Shown: in pieces, positions 24,132 to 34,453 of the stretch
Numbering within the stretch: position 1 is the stretch's first letter
How the letters are laid out: every line of letters starts with the position of its first letter
Source of the DNA: Knoxdaviesia capensis
Taxonomy: Eukaryota > Ascomycota > Sordariomycetes > Microascales > Gondwanamycetaceae
DNA: 64,000 nt
Direction: 5' to 3'
NCBI GenBank assembly: GCA_001510575.1
Contig: LNGK01000003.1
Span: forward strand, 2,767,369-2,831,368
Made by a program: the position numbers and the translations under genes
Notes under the pieces: generated by a model
Databases searched by the model: none
Seen by the model: only the letters and a program-made list of their open reading frames with translations
Told to the model about the DNA's origin: nothing

Positions 24132-26866
24132 GGTGGCTGTTTGGATGTATGTGTATATGGGCCGGGTTGGGCAGCGTGTGGGAGCTGGAGCTGGAGCTTG
24201 AGCTCTCCTGAGTTTGCAGGGCGGGGTGTAGAGACGAAGCGTGCTTAGGTGCAACTGGTAGAAACGACACGGTACATCGGTGTAATTGAGCTATAAGATG
24301 TGCTATTCTTCTTTCAAACGGAATGTCGAGACCATAGGGCTGTGGTTCTGCAGCTGTCGTTGGATGGCATGTCGTCCCCAAAAGTCCAACCGACGTCGTT
24401 CTTTTTGCACCCACGGCAGAACCTCGTCAAAAGCGCCACCCGGGCGGAGCGTACGAATACATATGGCCCAAGACCATGCGTCTGCAGACTTACGACCCCG
24501 GAAGCTTGGTGATGGCCTCGTTACCCTGCATGGTGCCGTCGTACTGCAGGTGCATGCACCTCGGTGCGTGACCACCTGCGTGAACTTTCTCTGTTCGAGG
24601 TCCCAATCTCCGTGCATAATCAACGCAGGCCCGCTGCAGTGGCGCCCGGTGGAGGATGATCAAGTGGTGTTTGATTGCTGGGCGGTGTGCGCTGTGGGTT
24701 TCTTCGGGTCGAGGGGGAGCAGGCCAAGAAGGAGCGTCTGCGCGGATTAACTGGGACTTATATGTGTGTCTACCTGTAAAGCATACATATACACCTCTGC
24801 TCTGGTATATCTGCGATGCATCCACGCATAAGTGGGAGGGTCTTGGTAGATAATCTCACCGAGGCATTATAGCACAAGGAAGCAAAGTCAAGTCCCACGT
24901 TCCTGTTCCTGCAGGTTAATCTCACGAGCCCACTCTTCCTGCTTCAAGACACTCGACACGCACGTGCCAGACACTCCAGACCACAAAGTCGAGCAGTAAA
25001 CTGCGCCAGATAGATAGAGGCCGTACACGTAAATCACCTCACCTTCCACGTTCATGAAGACAAGGCAGGTGCGATCATCAACCATGCCCGGACCGAGCCG
25101 GCGCGATACCGTGATTTCCCGTGTCGGGGGTCGCTTGCCCGACAGCCCAACCCTAACCCTAACACAGACGCCCCCGGCCCACAAAAGTCGGCTGGGGCCA
25201 ATCACAGCGGGTTCCCACCACTCCTTTTAATTTTCTGTTGTTCCCAATCTTCAGCGAGCAAGCATCGTTTATGCACTGATCGATCATCCGTCATCGGGTT
25301 CGTCTCTTTGTCTCCCTTCTCCTTTTTTTTGATTCTTGGCCACAGCCTCACCTTTGGGGATCTTTCCGGCTCGTGAAGACAATCTGACAGTCTTCCTTTT
25401 TTTTTTTCTTTTTTTTTTTCTATCAGTATCTTAACTCAAGTCATCCCTTCTATTAACTTCCTCCTCCCATTGCCTGATCGTGAACCCTCCCCCTCCTCCT
25501 CCCCCTCACAGCTCCTCTCAACTTATCTCCCCCCAACAAAGCGTGCAAGGGACCCCCTGGATTTCGTGCTGGTGGCCACCCTTGGGAATGCCAAACTTTG
25601 AGAGTGCGAGAGCGAGTTGAACTTGAAAGGTGGCAGCTTCGTTCCCTTCTCGGCCATTTCCTCTTTCTCTCCCTTCTTTTCCTCTCCCTCTCTTCTCGCC
25701 TTTTTTCTTTTTCTTTTTTTTCTTTCTCGCGTCCGCGCTCTCTTTTTTAACCTTTTCTGCCATCCATGACCGACTTACAAAAATAATATATCGTGCATAT
25801 GCACGTTCTTTAATATATCTTCAACCTCTAGACCGACATCACGCTGTTCCCGGTTTCTTGCGCGTCGTTCGTCGTTCGTGGCTGAACCTTCTCCGCTTTC
25901 CCACCTGGTCCTCCCCCTTCGTGGCCGATATTGACTTCCTTTTGGGGACCAAAAGAAAGAAAAAGATACTTTTTGTCTTATTCTACGGCCGCTTCCCGCG
26001 CTTCTATAACCACCCCTCCGCCCGACCTGTAGCCGCCGCCGCCGTTCCGCGCCACCTCCCCCCCGGCCACCACGCCCGTCCCATCTCACTCTAGCCGCCG
26101 TAGCCGACCCAAGCCTCCGATCTCCCGCCCCCCCGACCTCCCGGCCGTGTCTTACTCTGTTAGTGCCCTCCGCCACCCCGTTGTTCTGTCCCCCTCATAC
26201 TGCCCCGGTCTGGTGCTCACCGCACCAGCACGCTCGCCTTCCACCGGCCGAGACACCCACGAACTGCTGCATTTGGCTGTGGTCCTGTGACCCAACCCAG
26301 ATCGCCCGCACCCCTGGCCGCCCCCCCTCTTCCGTCTCAGCTCCCACCCAAAAGGTCTCTCCTCCACGTCCACTGTACTAACCCTCCTTGCCTCTCCGCC
26401 ACCTTCGCCAGCTTCCTCGCGACACCTGCGACCTCTCATCACTGCTCGACCGTTTGTCTCTCCGCCGTGTCACCCGCCTTATCGGAGCCTTGGCTGTCTC
26501 TTATCGCCTCGCTTCACCGCATCCGTCGTGATCCCGAATCGCGCCGAGCTCTGCTCCACACACTTCGCGGTGAGACGAGGGGTAGGCTCGCCGATAAGAA
26601 CCTAAAAAATCACACTCTCTCCAACAACGCGCACGCGACAACGGTTTCTACAATATAATATTCCCTCCTTTTCTTCCTTTTTTTTCCCCTCGGATCACCA
26701 GATTTCGTGGCACGCGACACATAAGCTCAGGGGGTTCTTTGTTGTCGTAATCGCATTGTCCCCCCCCCGATCGCGCCACCGTGCACGAATCCACCCGAGA
26801 ACCACTCCCCTAAGCTGTAACCTGGAGGAACTTCCCGAATACCTGTCCCGCCGCCGAGGTGCCAGC
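24132..26866. other. Divergent intergenic region between DUF7719 and GPI12
   Basis: About 2.7 kb with no supported gene. A two-and-a-bit-copy telomere-like CCCTAA repeat lies at 25147-25162. From about 25.3 kb the plus strand is strongly pyrimidine-rich up to the GPI12 start. Scattered frames such as 24286-24750 look random in composition and overlap frames on the other strand. Confidence 0.6.
25300..26860 (+). promoter_or_regulatory. Pyrimidine-rich leader/promoter of GPI12
   Basis: The sense strand upstream of GPI12 is C/T-dominated, with poly-T/CT runs at 25321-25425 and 25650-25760 and C-rich DNA to 26400. This is the same arrangement as upstream of NHA1. It probably covers the promoter and 5' UTR; the transcription start is not determined. 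Confidence 0.45.
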
Positions 26867-27970
26867 ATGGAAGCCGTGATGCTGTTTGTTGCTGTTCTGG
26901 CCGTGCTGGTGGCCGCCATCCCGGCGCTCTACGACTACCTCGCCACGTCGATGCCGCCGTCGCTGCCGGTGCTGCGCAACAAGCGCATCTGCCTGCTGAT
27001 CGCCCACCCGGACGACGAGGCCATGTTCTTCTCGCCGACGGTGCTCGCGCTCTCGCGCCCCGAGACCGGCAACCACGTCAAGATCCTGTGTCTGAGCTCG
27101 GGCGACGCCGACGGGCTCGGCGAGACCCGCAAGCAGGAGCTCAAGAAGAGCGCCGTCGTGCTGGGCCTGCGGCGCGAGGCCGACGTGTTCGTGGTCGAGA
27201 GCCCGGAATTCCCGGACTCGATGACGACCTCCTGGGACGAGAAGAAGATCGCCCGCCTGCTGATGAAGGCCTTCGCCCCGCGCCTGTCCAGCCCGTCCAA
27301 CGGCCAGCCCGCCGTCGGCGGCCTGCCGCCGTCGCCCGCCAACATCGACGTGCTGATCACCTTCGACCACGGCGGCGTGTCGGGCCACCCCAACCACATC
27401 TCGCTGTACCACGGCGCGCGCGCCTTCCTCGAGATGCTCGCCCACAGCCACCCCGTCAAGTCGTCGCGCAGCGGCTCCGACACCACCGCCGCCGCCTCCG
27501 CCGCCTCGCCGCCGCCGCCCGCCACCGCCGCAAACCCGCCGCCGTCGCCGCCGCCGTCGCCGTCGCGCCTGATGCCCGCGCCGTCCGTCGCCCTGTACAC
27601 CCTGACCTCCGTGTCGGTGCTGCGCAAGTACTCCGCCGTGCTGGATCTCTTCGTCACCCTCGCCGCGTGGCGCATGTCCGGGCCGCCCGCAGCCCCGCCG
27701 CCGCCCGCGGACACCGCCCCGGAGCAGCACGCCGCGGCGGCCGGCGACGAGGACCCGCACGCGGCCATCGAGGACGGCCGCGAGGACACGCCCCCCGCGC
27801 TCGTGTTCATGAACTCGCTGTTCGGCGAGGCCGGCGCGCGCCGCGCCCGCGCCGCCATGACCACCGCGCACCTGAGCCAGATGGTGTGGTTCCGCTGGGG
27901 CTGGATCACGCTGAGCCGCTACATGTACGTCAACGACCTGCAGCTTGTGCCGGCCCCGGACACGGCGTGA
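26867..27970 (+). CDS. GPI12: N-acetylglucosaminyl-PI de-N-acetylase (PIG-L/Gpi12)
   Basis: This enzyme carries out the second step of GPI-anchor synthesis, removing acetate from GlcNAc-PI on the ER membrane. It is a single exon of 367 residues starting MEAVMLFVAV. Residues 3-25 are one N-terminal membrane anchor, followed by the LmbE/PIG-L fold: AHPDDEAMFF (46-55) gives the zinc-binding H-x-x-D-D, LSSGDADGLGETRKQEL (77-92) is the second conserved block, and FDHGGVSGHPNH (166-177) carries the C-terminal zinc histidines. A low-complexity Ala/Pro/Ser insert lies at about 195-240 and a second Pro/Ala-rich insert at about 275-305; both are absent from short family members. The end (LSQMVWFRWGWITLSRYMYVNDL) is the usual family C-terminus. 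Third codon positions are almost all G or C. The frame is open upstream, but this ATG fits the anchor. The catalytic residues look intact. Confidence 0.95.
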   Translation: MEAVMLFVAVLAVLVAAIPALYDYLATSMPPSLPVLRNKRICLLIAHPDDEAMFFSPTVLALSRPETGNHVKILCLSSGDADGLGETRKQELKKSAVVLGLRREADVFVVESPEFPDSMTTSWDEKKIARLLMKAFAPRLSSPSNGQPAVGGLPPSPANIDVLITFDHGGVSGHPNHISLYHGARAFLEMLAHSHPVKSSRSGSDTTAAASAASPPPPATAANPPPSPPPSPSRLMPAPSVALYTLTSVSVLRKYSAVLDLFVTLAAWRMSGPPAAPPPPADTAPEQHAAAAGDEDPHAAIEDGREDTPPALVFMNSLFGEAGARRARAAMTTAHLSQMVWFRWGWITLSRYMYVNDLQLVPAPDTA

Positions 27971-29089
27971 GCGGCTCCCGGCGTTTCTTGTGCAGTTCTC
28001 ATGTATCACCTCTTTGCGCGTTGGCTGTGTTTTTTTTTCTCTCTGTACCAAATCATTTCTTCTTCTTTCGGCACGGACTTTCCTTTCTCTCGGGAACTGG
28101 CGGCGTTATATCGTGGGCTTTTCTTGCTTTCTTAGTTCAACCTCTCTCTCCTCTTTTCGATAATTTTTTCTTCCGCCTCGCTTTTTCGCAGATCGGCGTT
28201 TCTTGGGACTCCAGGTGTTCATGCTCAATCTTTTTACCATAAATTCCTTTTCATCCGGTCGGATGGCTTCGGGGCCGAGCTTGCCTCCGGGGGCCGGGCC
28301 GGGAGTGGATGACTCCGAACTCCGCGGTCTTTCTGCGAGAGTCCGCCGTTCCGCGCGCCTGCTCCAGATTCCCCGATCTCTCCGTTCACTCCGGGCTTGG
28401 CTCTCCCTCACAAGCCATATACCGCCCGGGATCTCGGGGTCCCTGTTTCCCCGCCCCGCCGCTTGATTGCCTCTTTTGTGTTTCCGTGCCCCCCATCATC
28501 ACATTTCCAGCGGAGTTTCCTATTTGCTTTTTTTTCCTTCTTTTTTTGCCGTCTTGTCCGATTATCTGTCCCGCATCGTGTTTCCCGGTCGTGTGTCTCC
28601 GGCTCTTCTTCCTGTTAACCCGCCTGTCTCGCCCGCCGTCCAACCCTGCCCCCCAGCCCGCGCATCCCCGGCATATACATATAATCAGCCTTCTGACCGC
28701 GTCAGTTCCCGGCATGCCGCGACACACGGAGCTACCGTGGCTCTTCCTCCGACCGGACTTTGTTCCCGGCTTTCTGTTTCTCAAGTGTACATACTCCTTT
28801 TTACACATAGGACATGCTATCCCGATCACGGGCTCATGTCCCTCTTTTTGTCTCGGGGTGGTGGATCGGGTCTGGACAGGCTGGATGGGAGGGTAATCAC
28901 GGTAATTGTTCGTATTGGCCTCGTTTTTTTCATAGCAGCATATACCATGTATATCTCCAGCGACATCTCATGAATATATTCATTATCTGAACTACACTAA
29001 AAGACCACACCTATGATCACAGTTTCGAATTCTGCAGTAACCCCAAGAACCTCCGAACACACAAACTTCCACCTGGTATCACAAAAAAT
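27971..29089. other. Intergenic between converging GPI12 and mitochondrial-factor genes
   Basis: About 1.1 kb. The plus strand after the GPI12 stop is T/C-rich (28025-28200, 28520-28640) and keeps several frames open for up to 195 codons (28309-28896). Their composition follows the pyrimidine bias and I do not call them genes. Both 3' UTRs are expected here. Confidence 0.55.
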
Positions 29090-31408
29090 TCAAAGCACCT
29101 CATCCTCAAGATCCCGCGCCACCGCCTGCATCCGCGCCGCATACCGACCGTGGCGGACGGCGTCCCGCTGATTTGCCGCCAACAGCGCAGCAACCACGCG
29201 GGGCCGCCGGCGCACGCGGCTCCGGATGGGCATAGTGCCCTCTCGGTCTTGGCCAAGGGTTGCGAGCTGGACGCCCTGCCGAACAAGGTCGGTAGCGTGA
29301 CTCGCGGAGGGGTCCTCCTCTGGAACCAGCGACGATGGGTATTCCGGACTCTCAGCGAGAATGCCGTCCGGGCCGTCGGCGGGAACATCGTCCGGGCTCG
29401 AGGGAGTTTGTAAAGGAGGCTGCAGTTCACCACTCGCCACGGTCATCAATGTGTGGATGCGAACATCGCCTCCAGGGAGAGCATAAACAATATCCAGAGG
29501 CATGAAACGCGCATACTCGCGCACAAAGTCGGGGATGGTTGTGCGGCCGACTTCCCGGCCGGCAGCTCCCGTACACAGATCCCCGTTTCGGCGGCGCCAC
29601 GTGGCACTCGCCGAGCGCAGCCAGCGATCGCAAACCTGCTGGATCGAAAACCACATGTGATCCCGTACCGCGCCGGACCGGTCGGGAGTTCTGGCGGCGA
29701 TGGAGTGGTGGCGGCGCAGGGCAGCCGAGATCCGCTCAAAGACAGCCCGTTCGTGCTCCGCAGTGGCCATTCCGTGGGCCTCTACCATTTTGGCGATGAA
29801 CTCGACGGCGGCCTGGAAACGATGGGCGCGTATGTTGACTTTCGCCATGATGGCAAGGTCATCAAAGGTCGGGGTGAAGTTGTATGGCGCAGACGTCATG
29901 GTTTGATAGATGGAATCAACGGTCCGATGAGATACTATGCGTTTGGGATCGCGAAGGATGCGCCGCTCGACCGATGCCGGCCGTGAAGCCTGGACATAAG
30001 CCCAGTGGAGAAGGCGGGACCACACGTGGGCCGGGATAGGGATGGAATATCGGTGGGAGAAGAAGGCGATCAGTTTTGCTGCGGGAATGATCTCCGAGTT
30101 GGAGCCCATGGCTTCAACAATGGCTTCTAGAAGACGAGTAGTGGGGAAGATTGGCGACTCGACCCTGAGTGGAACGCCGCCCGAGATCCGCGTCTTGCCT
30201 GTCCACTTACACACGGTGATCTTCACGCCGTATATCAAGGGCAGAAGAACCACTCTCAGGTAGTGGGTGGATCCGGCTCTCGCCGAAGCTACTGCGGATG
30301 CGGCAATCAGGTTCTCCGATAGACCATAGCCAATGTATCGAGAAAGACGGACAAGATGAAGGGGGGCTTGCCTCTGGCGTAGAAAGGTGGACATTTCGAG
30401 ATGTTCGGATGCGTAATCGGCTTGGAAGGCATTTTGTTGGAGGGAGGTGATGTTGAGACGCAAACGCCGAAGGCGCCACATCATGCGAGGAACCACCATT
30501 TTTCGGCGTTGAGTAAACATGTCTACAGACCGAACACGTACGCGGTTCATGTCGAACTGATAGTACAATGGCTCGGTCAAGAATCTAGCCTTCAGATACT
30601 CGGCTCTCACGTCAGGATCGAGGGAGTGCGACGAAGACTTCCCCAGGACCATTTCGCGCCAGATCAGCCTAGCCGCCCGAGGCTGTGAGGCAGCACCGGC
30701 ACAGCGGAAAAGCACGATACAGTCGGACGGCATGATGGGGAAACCGGCATCTACACGTATCCATGCCAGTGCCATCAAGTCGCGCAGGAGCTCCTGGTAC
30801 AGAGATCGCACGCCGTTGCGGTCAAAGGAGGCGGAGTGTGCCATATAGGAGGCGGTCGGAGAGACGAAGAAACCATCGGTAGCATCGACACGGGAATGGA
30901 TTCGAAGAGGGTCGAGGGTCCGCAACAACTCGGAGAAGGTTGTGGCGGGAAGTTGGCAGAGTTCCACCGCTTCTGGTGACATGTTTTCGCCAGCACTAAA
31001 CGCTGCTTGTGCCAACCGTCGCACGGCTGCCATGGCCCAGTTGTGATCCTGCTCCTGAACAGCCCGTATCAGCTGGTGAACGATATTTGGTCTCTCCAGG
31101 GCACCAGCATCGCGATGATTGATTGGCTGGCGGAGGTGTTCGCGGACGGTGATGGGCGGAGGTGGAAACGGCTCGGAGACGGCCAGGCTGTGGCCGGGAA
31201 ACGGCGAGAGGCCGGAGAGGAAGCCGGCATCATCAACAAACGACGCGGTATGGTTCAGGAGGGCCGGCGCCAGTTTCGAGGAGACTGAATGGACAGAACG
31301 CCGACGTTGGCTGTGATTGGGAAGCCGGAGGAGATTCGACCGGGAGCATTGAGTCCGTGTGGTGTGGGCAAACCGAGCAGCCGATTCGGCCGCGATGATC
31401 GAGACCAT
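29090..31408 (-). CDS. Mitochondrial helical-repeat (PPR-like) expression factor
   Basis: This is probably a nucleus-encoded factor acting on mitochondrial RNA or translation. It is an intronless minus-strand frame of 772 residues starting MVSIIAAESAARFAHTT. The frame is open further upstream only to a TTG codon. The first 60 residues are rich in Arg and Ser with few acids (TRTQCSRSNLLRLPN, SQRRRSVHSVSSK), as in a matrix-targeting presequence. The body is helical, with PPR-like stretches: DCIVLFRCAGAASQPRAARLIWREM, YLKARFLTEPLYYQFDMNRVRV, IPAHVWSRLLHWAYVQASRP and TFDDLAIMAKVNIRAHRFQAAVEFI. It resembles the fungal ATPase-expression (Aep2/ATP13-like) and CIA84-like large PPR proteins. I cannot tell these apart from sequence alone, so no symbol is given. 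Confidence 0.82.
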   Translation of the reverse strand: MVSIIAAESAARFAHTTRTQCSRSNLLRLPNHSQRRRSVHSVSSKLAPALLNHTASFVDDAGFLSGLSPFPGHSLAVSEPFPPPPITVREHLRQPINHRDAGALERPNIVHQLIRAVQEQDHNWAMAAVRRLAQAAFSAGENMSPEAVELCQLPATTFSELLRTLDPLRIHSRVDATDGFFVSPTASYMAHSASFDRNGVRSLYQELLRDLMALAWIRVDAGFPIMPSDCIVLFRCAGAASQPRAARLIWREMVLGKSSSHSLDPDVRAEYLKARFLTEPLYYQFDMNRVRVRSVDMFTQRRKMVVPRMMWRLRRLRLNITSLQQNAFQADYASEHLEMSTFLRQRQAPLHLVRLSRYIGYGLSENLIAASAVASARAGSTHYLRVVLLPLIYGVKITVCKWTGKTRISGGVPLRVESPIFPTTRLLEAIVEAMGSNSEIIPAAKLIAFFSHRYSIPIPAHVWSRLLHWAYVQASRPASVERRILRDPKRIVSHRTVDSIYQTMTSAPYNFTPTFDDLAIMAKVNIRAHRFQAAVEFIAKMVEAHGMATAEHERAVFERISAALRRHHSIAARTPDRSGAVRDHMWFSIQQVCDRWLRSASATWRRRNGDLCTGAAGREVGRTTIPDFVREYARFMPLDIVYALPGGDVRIHTLMTVASGELQPPLQTPSSPDDVPADGPDGILAESPEYPSSLVPEEDPSASHATDLVRQGVQLATLGQDREGTMPIRSRVRRRPRVVAALLAANQRDAVRHGRYAARMQAVARDLEDEVL

Positions 31409-33230
31409 ATTGAAGGGGTCCGATGATACAGAGACTCGGAGAAGGGAAAACCGAGAAGAAACAAAGAGATGCCGACTACACAATAGGATACATCGGATAA
31501 CACGAGCGGGAAAAACAACAATTATAGACGATTATGGTGATGATTGAAAAGAGAAGACGAAACGATTGAGGGGGTAATAAAACACGAACGAGATGGTGAT
31601 GACAAACGAGTTGGAGACGAAAACGAGGAGGTAGGAGCGACCGACCGACTAGTGGTTGTGTGTTGCCAAATCCAGCGTCGCTGCAAAAGTGCAGGAGCCA
31701 TCGGCACAAGACACCAGAGCACGTAACACGGAAGGAATCACCGTCACACACACGGGCAAGAGCCCATATGGGAAGGAACAGGCTTGGCTGGCTCTTACCC
31801 CAGCGAGGACGACACGGAAGGAGCAACAGCAGCAATCTGGGGTAACAGGCGGCTTTGGCGGGGCCTGCCCAGGGGGGGGGAAGGAAGGCCCCATTGTTGA
31901 ACGTGCCTTCCTTCCTTCCTTTCCATCTGGAAGAGAACGAAAGTCGCTTCGGGGCCATTTAACTAGGTGCAGGTACATGCAGACGAGAAGAGAAGAAAAA
32001 AAGGAATAAAAGGCACATGCACTTAACGGGGGGATGGAAGTGGAAAGAGACAAACAGGGCCCGCTTTAGGGCACTATTTCCCCGGATTTTAGTGTCCCTT
32101 GTGGGTTTCCTCTTTGGAGATCCGGAGTTTTAGTGGGTTTTGCGACAAGACTAGGGGGAAGGACATGTGCTTCGCTGTGACCTTTGGACGACTGATGTTC
32201 AGCTGTTCTGTTAGATGCATTCCACCGTTTAGATGCATATTTAGGTTAAGCTCAGGTGAATGCAGCTATTGTGAAGCGAGGAGCGGCCGTCATCTCAGGA
32301 ATTGGCGGTAGGCCGTGTGAGTGAAGTATTCGGTGTTGGCTTCTCGAGAGGAGTCCATTTGGCAATTATCCAGGCAGTGAGCGGCTAAGGACAGGCCCAT
32401 GTGGTGGACAAATCGACCTACAGGGATCTGGCAGAACCTGAGTCCCTGAGTCCCTGACATTGACATCAACTGGCCGATGGAGCGAACTTCAACAGTGATG
32501 AGTCCCGAGACACCAGCCAGCAGGACTGCCGCAGCCACCCGTTTACAGCTACAACGGGGGCCAGCAGACAAACGTAACTCATCATTCAGGAGAAGAGCAC
32601 CTTTTGCGTTTGCAGAGGGAACCCACGAGCAGCGTCAAGCGCAAATGGCCGGCTAAAGCTCTGAGAAACCTGGTGAGATCTGTGAGATCTGAGAGGGATG
32701 GCGTTGTGTAGATACATTTGGCCAGGAGCAGTTCATCACGGCATAGCTAGTAATATAAACCAGTATTTCCTGAAAAAGAAAAAAAAAAAAACTAGACTCA
32801 AGTACCTTGATTTATTTACGAAGATTTCTTTCTATTCAAAGAGATTCCAGCTTTCATGCTAACTTAGCAGGCCACAGAGTGGAAGACAGTTCACCATGTA
32901 AGGGACAACAATAGCGTAAGGAAGAAGCGCTAAGGCTTTCTGGTATTAATCACCCGAAGTTTAACCACTCCAGCTAATTCTGTGTTTTGCACAATTGGCA
33001 GCCTCTGCACACATTCTCACCACCGCTCCAGCAAAAGATAACTTTAAGAATAACATACGACCTGCCAAAACTGTCGTTTACCATCACGCTCACTGCTGAT
33101 TCTTTGTCTCCTCCCAACTCCCTCCGAACACCTCCGACGCCAACAGACCGGAGAACCGTTCTGAATTCTCTTTCACCCCACCCACGAACCCCTCTCTTCA
33201 TTCAACAACACATCCACAACATCCACAACC
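31409..33230. other. Divergent intergenic region between mitochondrial factor and LSM3
   Basis: About 1.8 kb. Purine-rich plus-strand DNA at 31420-31640 is the likely leader of the minus-strand gene. The plus strand turns C/T-rich at 33000-33230 just before LSM3. No open frame of note lies between. Confidence 0.6.
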
Positions 33231-33810
33231 ATGGCTGATACTGAAGACGCACGGCAGGTTTCCGAGCCGCTTGATCTTGTGCGGCTCCTGCTGGACGAGG
33301 TGGTGTTTGTCAAGCTGCGCGGAGACCGTGAGCTGAAGGGCAAGCTCTATGTAAGAGGGTTCCCCCGTTGGCAGTGGTGGAGGGGCTGTCATTTTCATGA
33401 GCTCCGGTGCTGAATACCTGCTAATATTTGCTTCTTCCTTTCTTCTTCTGCTGCTTAGGGCTACGATAGCCACTGCAACCTGGTGCTCGGCGACGTTGAA
33501 GAGACGATCTACGTGATGGAGGAGGACGAAGACGAGGAGGAGCAGGTCAAGGTGGGTGGCAAGATGCTCGACACTCCCGCGTGGACACTCCATCGCGAAA
33601 CACGGACGGGCGCGAAGAAGCTAACATTTCCTCGACCACACGAACAGACCATCAGCCGCAAATCCGAGATGTTGTTTGTAAGAGGTGAGACACACGTGTT
33701 ATATTCTCTTAGCTTCCCCTCGGAACTGAAATGCCTTACTAACATCCATTCTCTCTCTCTCTCTTACAGGCGACAGTGTAGTCTTGATATCGCCCCAAGT
33801 CCCGTTGTGA
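33231..33810 (+). CDS. LSM3: U6 snRNA-associated Sm-like protein LSm3
   Basis: LSm3 is a subunit of the nuclear LSm2-8 ring, which binds the U6 snRNA 3' end for splicing, and of the cytoplasmic LSm1-7 ring for mRNA decapping. Four exons give 96 residues: 33231-33350, 33459-33551, 33648-33684 and 33770-33810. Introns are 108, 96 and 85 nt, with donors GTAAGA, GTGGGT and GTGAGA; the last two have CTAAC branch points. The Sm1 motif spans residues about 25-52 (VFVKLRGDRELKGKLYGYD, then HCNLVLGD). The acidic linker EEDEDEEEQ follows, then Sm2 MLFVRGDSVVLISP. Exon 3 is only 37 nt. Length and motif order match the family exactly. The downstream secreted-protein gene converges, with 199 bp between the stops. 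Confidence 0.97.
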
Positions 33811-34009
33811 GGAACCAGAACGAGTTTGATACGTGAAAGATGAAGACAAAAAATTGATAAAGTTCAATCAACGACCCCTCTGCCTGCCGTGACACCCGAC
33901 TGCTTTTGCGATCCCCCCACCCATGTGACTGACGAACTGGAGCGACCCGGCCCCCGACTCGACCAAACACGACCCCGAAAAGAGTCCCAGCGACCCCCGA
34001 ACACAAGAT

Positions 34010-34453
34010 CTAGACAACATAATACTCCTCGTCGTCGTCCCGCCAGAACGCCAGCCCGGGGCCGTCGCCCAACACGTCCTGCGGCCGGCTCTGCCGCCGG
34101 CACTCCGTGCCCAGGAACCACAGTGTCGGGACATACTCGGCGGGCGTGCACGCGGGCGCGGGCGCGGGGAAGGGCGGCGGCGGCGGCGCGTCATCGGCGG
34201 CGGCGTACGTGACGCACGCCTGCGACACGCCGTCGACGCACACCACGCCCATCGACCCAGGCGCTGTCACGCACCAGTCGGGCGTGCCGCTGAAGGGCAG
34301 CCGGGCGGCGGGCGCGCGGAACAGGATGCGCACGTCGGGACACGACCAGTACGGGTAGGTGTAGGAGCCGAGATCGAGGGTTTGGGCGGGGGTTGTGGGC
34401 GGGAGGAGGAGGACGAGGAGGGCGGCGGGCGCGAGGCGCTGGCGGAGGTGCAT
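34010..34453 (-). CDS. Small secreted six-cysteine protein
   Basis: I do not recognise the family. It is a single-exon frame of 147 residues. Residues 1 to about 24 are a classic signal peptide: basic MHLRQR, then the hydrophobic LAPAALLVLLLPP and a TPAQ cleavage region. The mature part is aromatic-rich (YTYPYWSCPD) with six cysteines at 38, 61, 72, 80, 102 and 118, enough for three disulfides. A proline-rich hinge lies at 90-101 and an acidic, Tyr-ending C-terminus follows (DDDEEYYVV). There is no transmembrane segment or GPI signal. Size, cysteine content and isolation suit a secreted effector-like or cell-wall protein, but that is inference. The start codon is a real ATG directly before the signal peptide. 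Confidence 0.72.
   Translation of the reverse strand: MHLRQRLAPAALLVLLLPPTTPAQTLDLGSYTYPYWSCPDVRILFRAPAARLPFSGTPDWCVTAPGSMGVVCVDGVSQACVTYAAADDAPPPPPFPAPAPACTPAEYVPTLWFLGTECRRQSRPQDVLGDGPGLAFWRDDDEEYYVV

Noticed and set aside
26810..28051. 413-codon frame antisense to GPI12
   Set aside because: A shadow of the very GC-rich GPI12 gene, which has clear catalytic motifs; the antisense product is an Arg/Gly/His-rich artefact.
31409..31483. Upstream extension of the mitochondrial factor
   Set aside because: It begins with TTG, not ATG; the first ATG at 31408 starts a good presequence.
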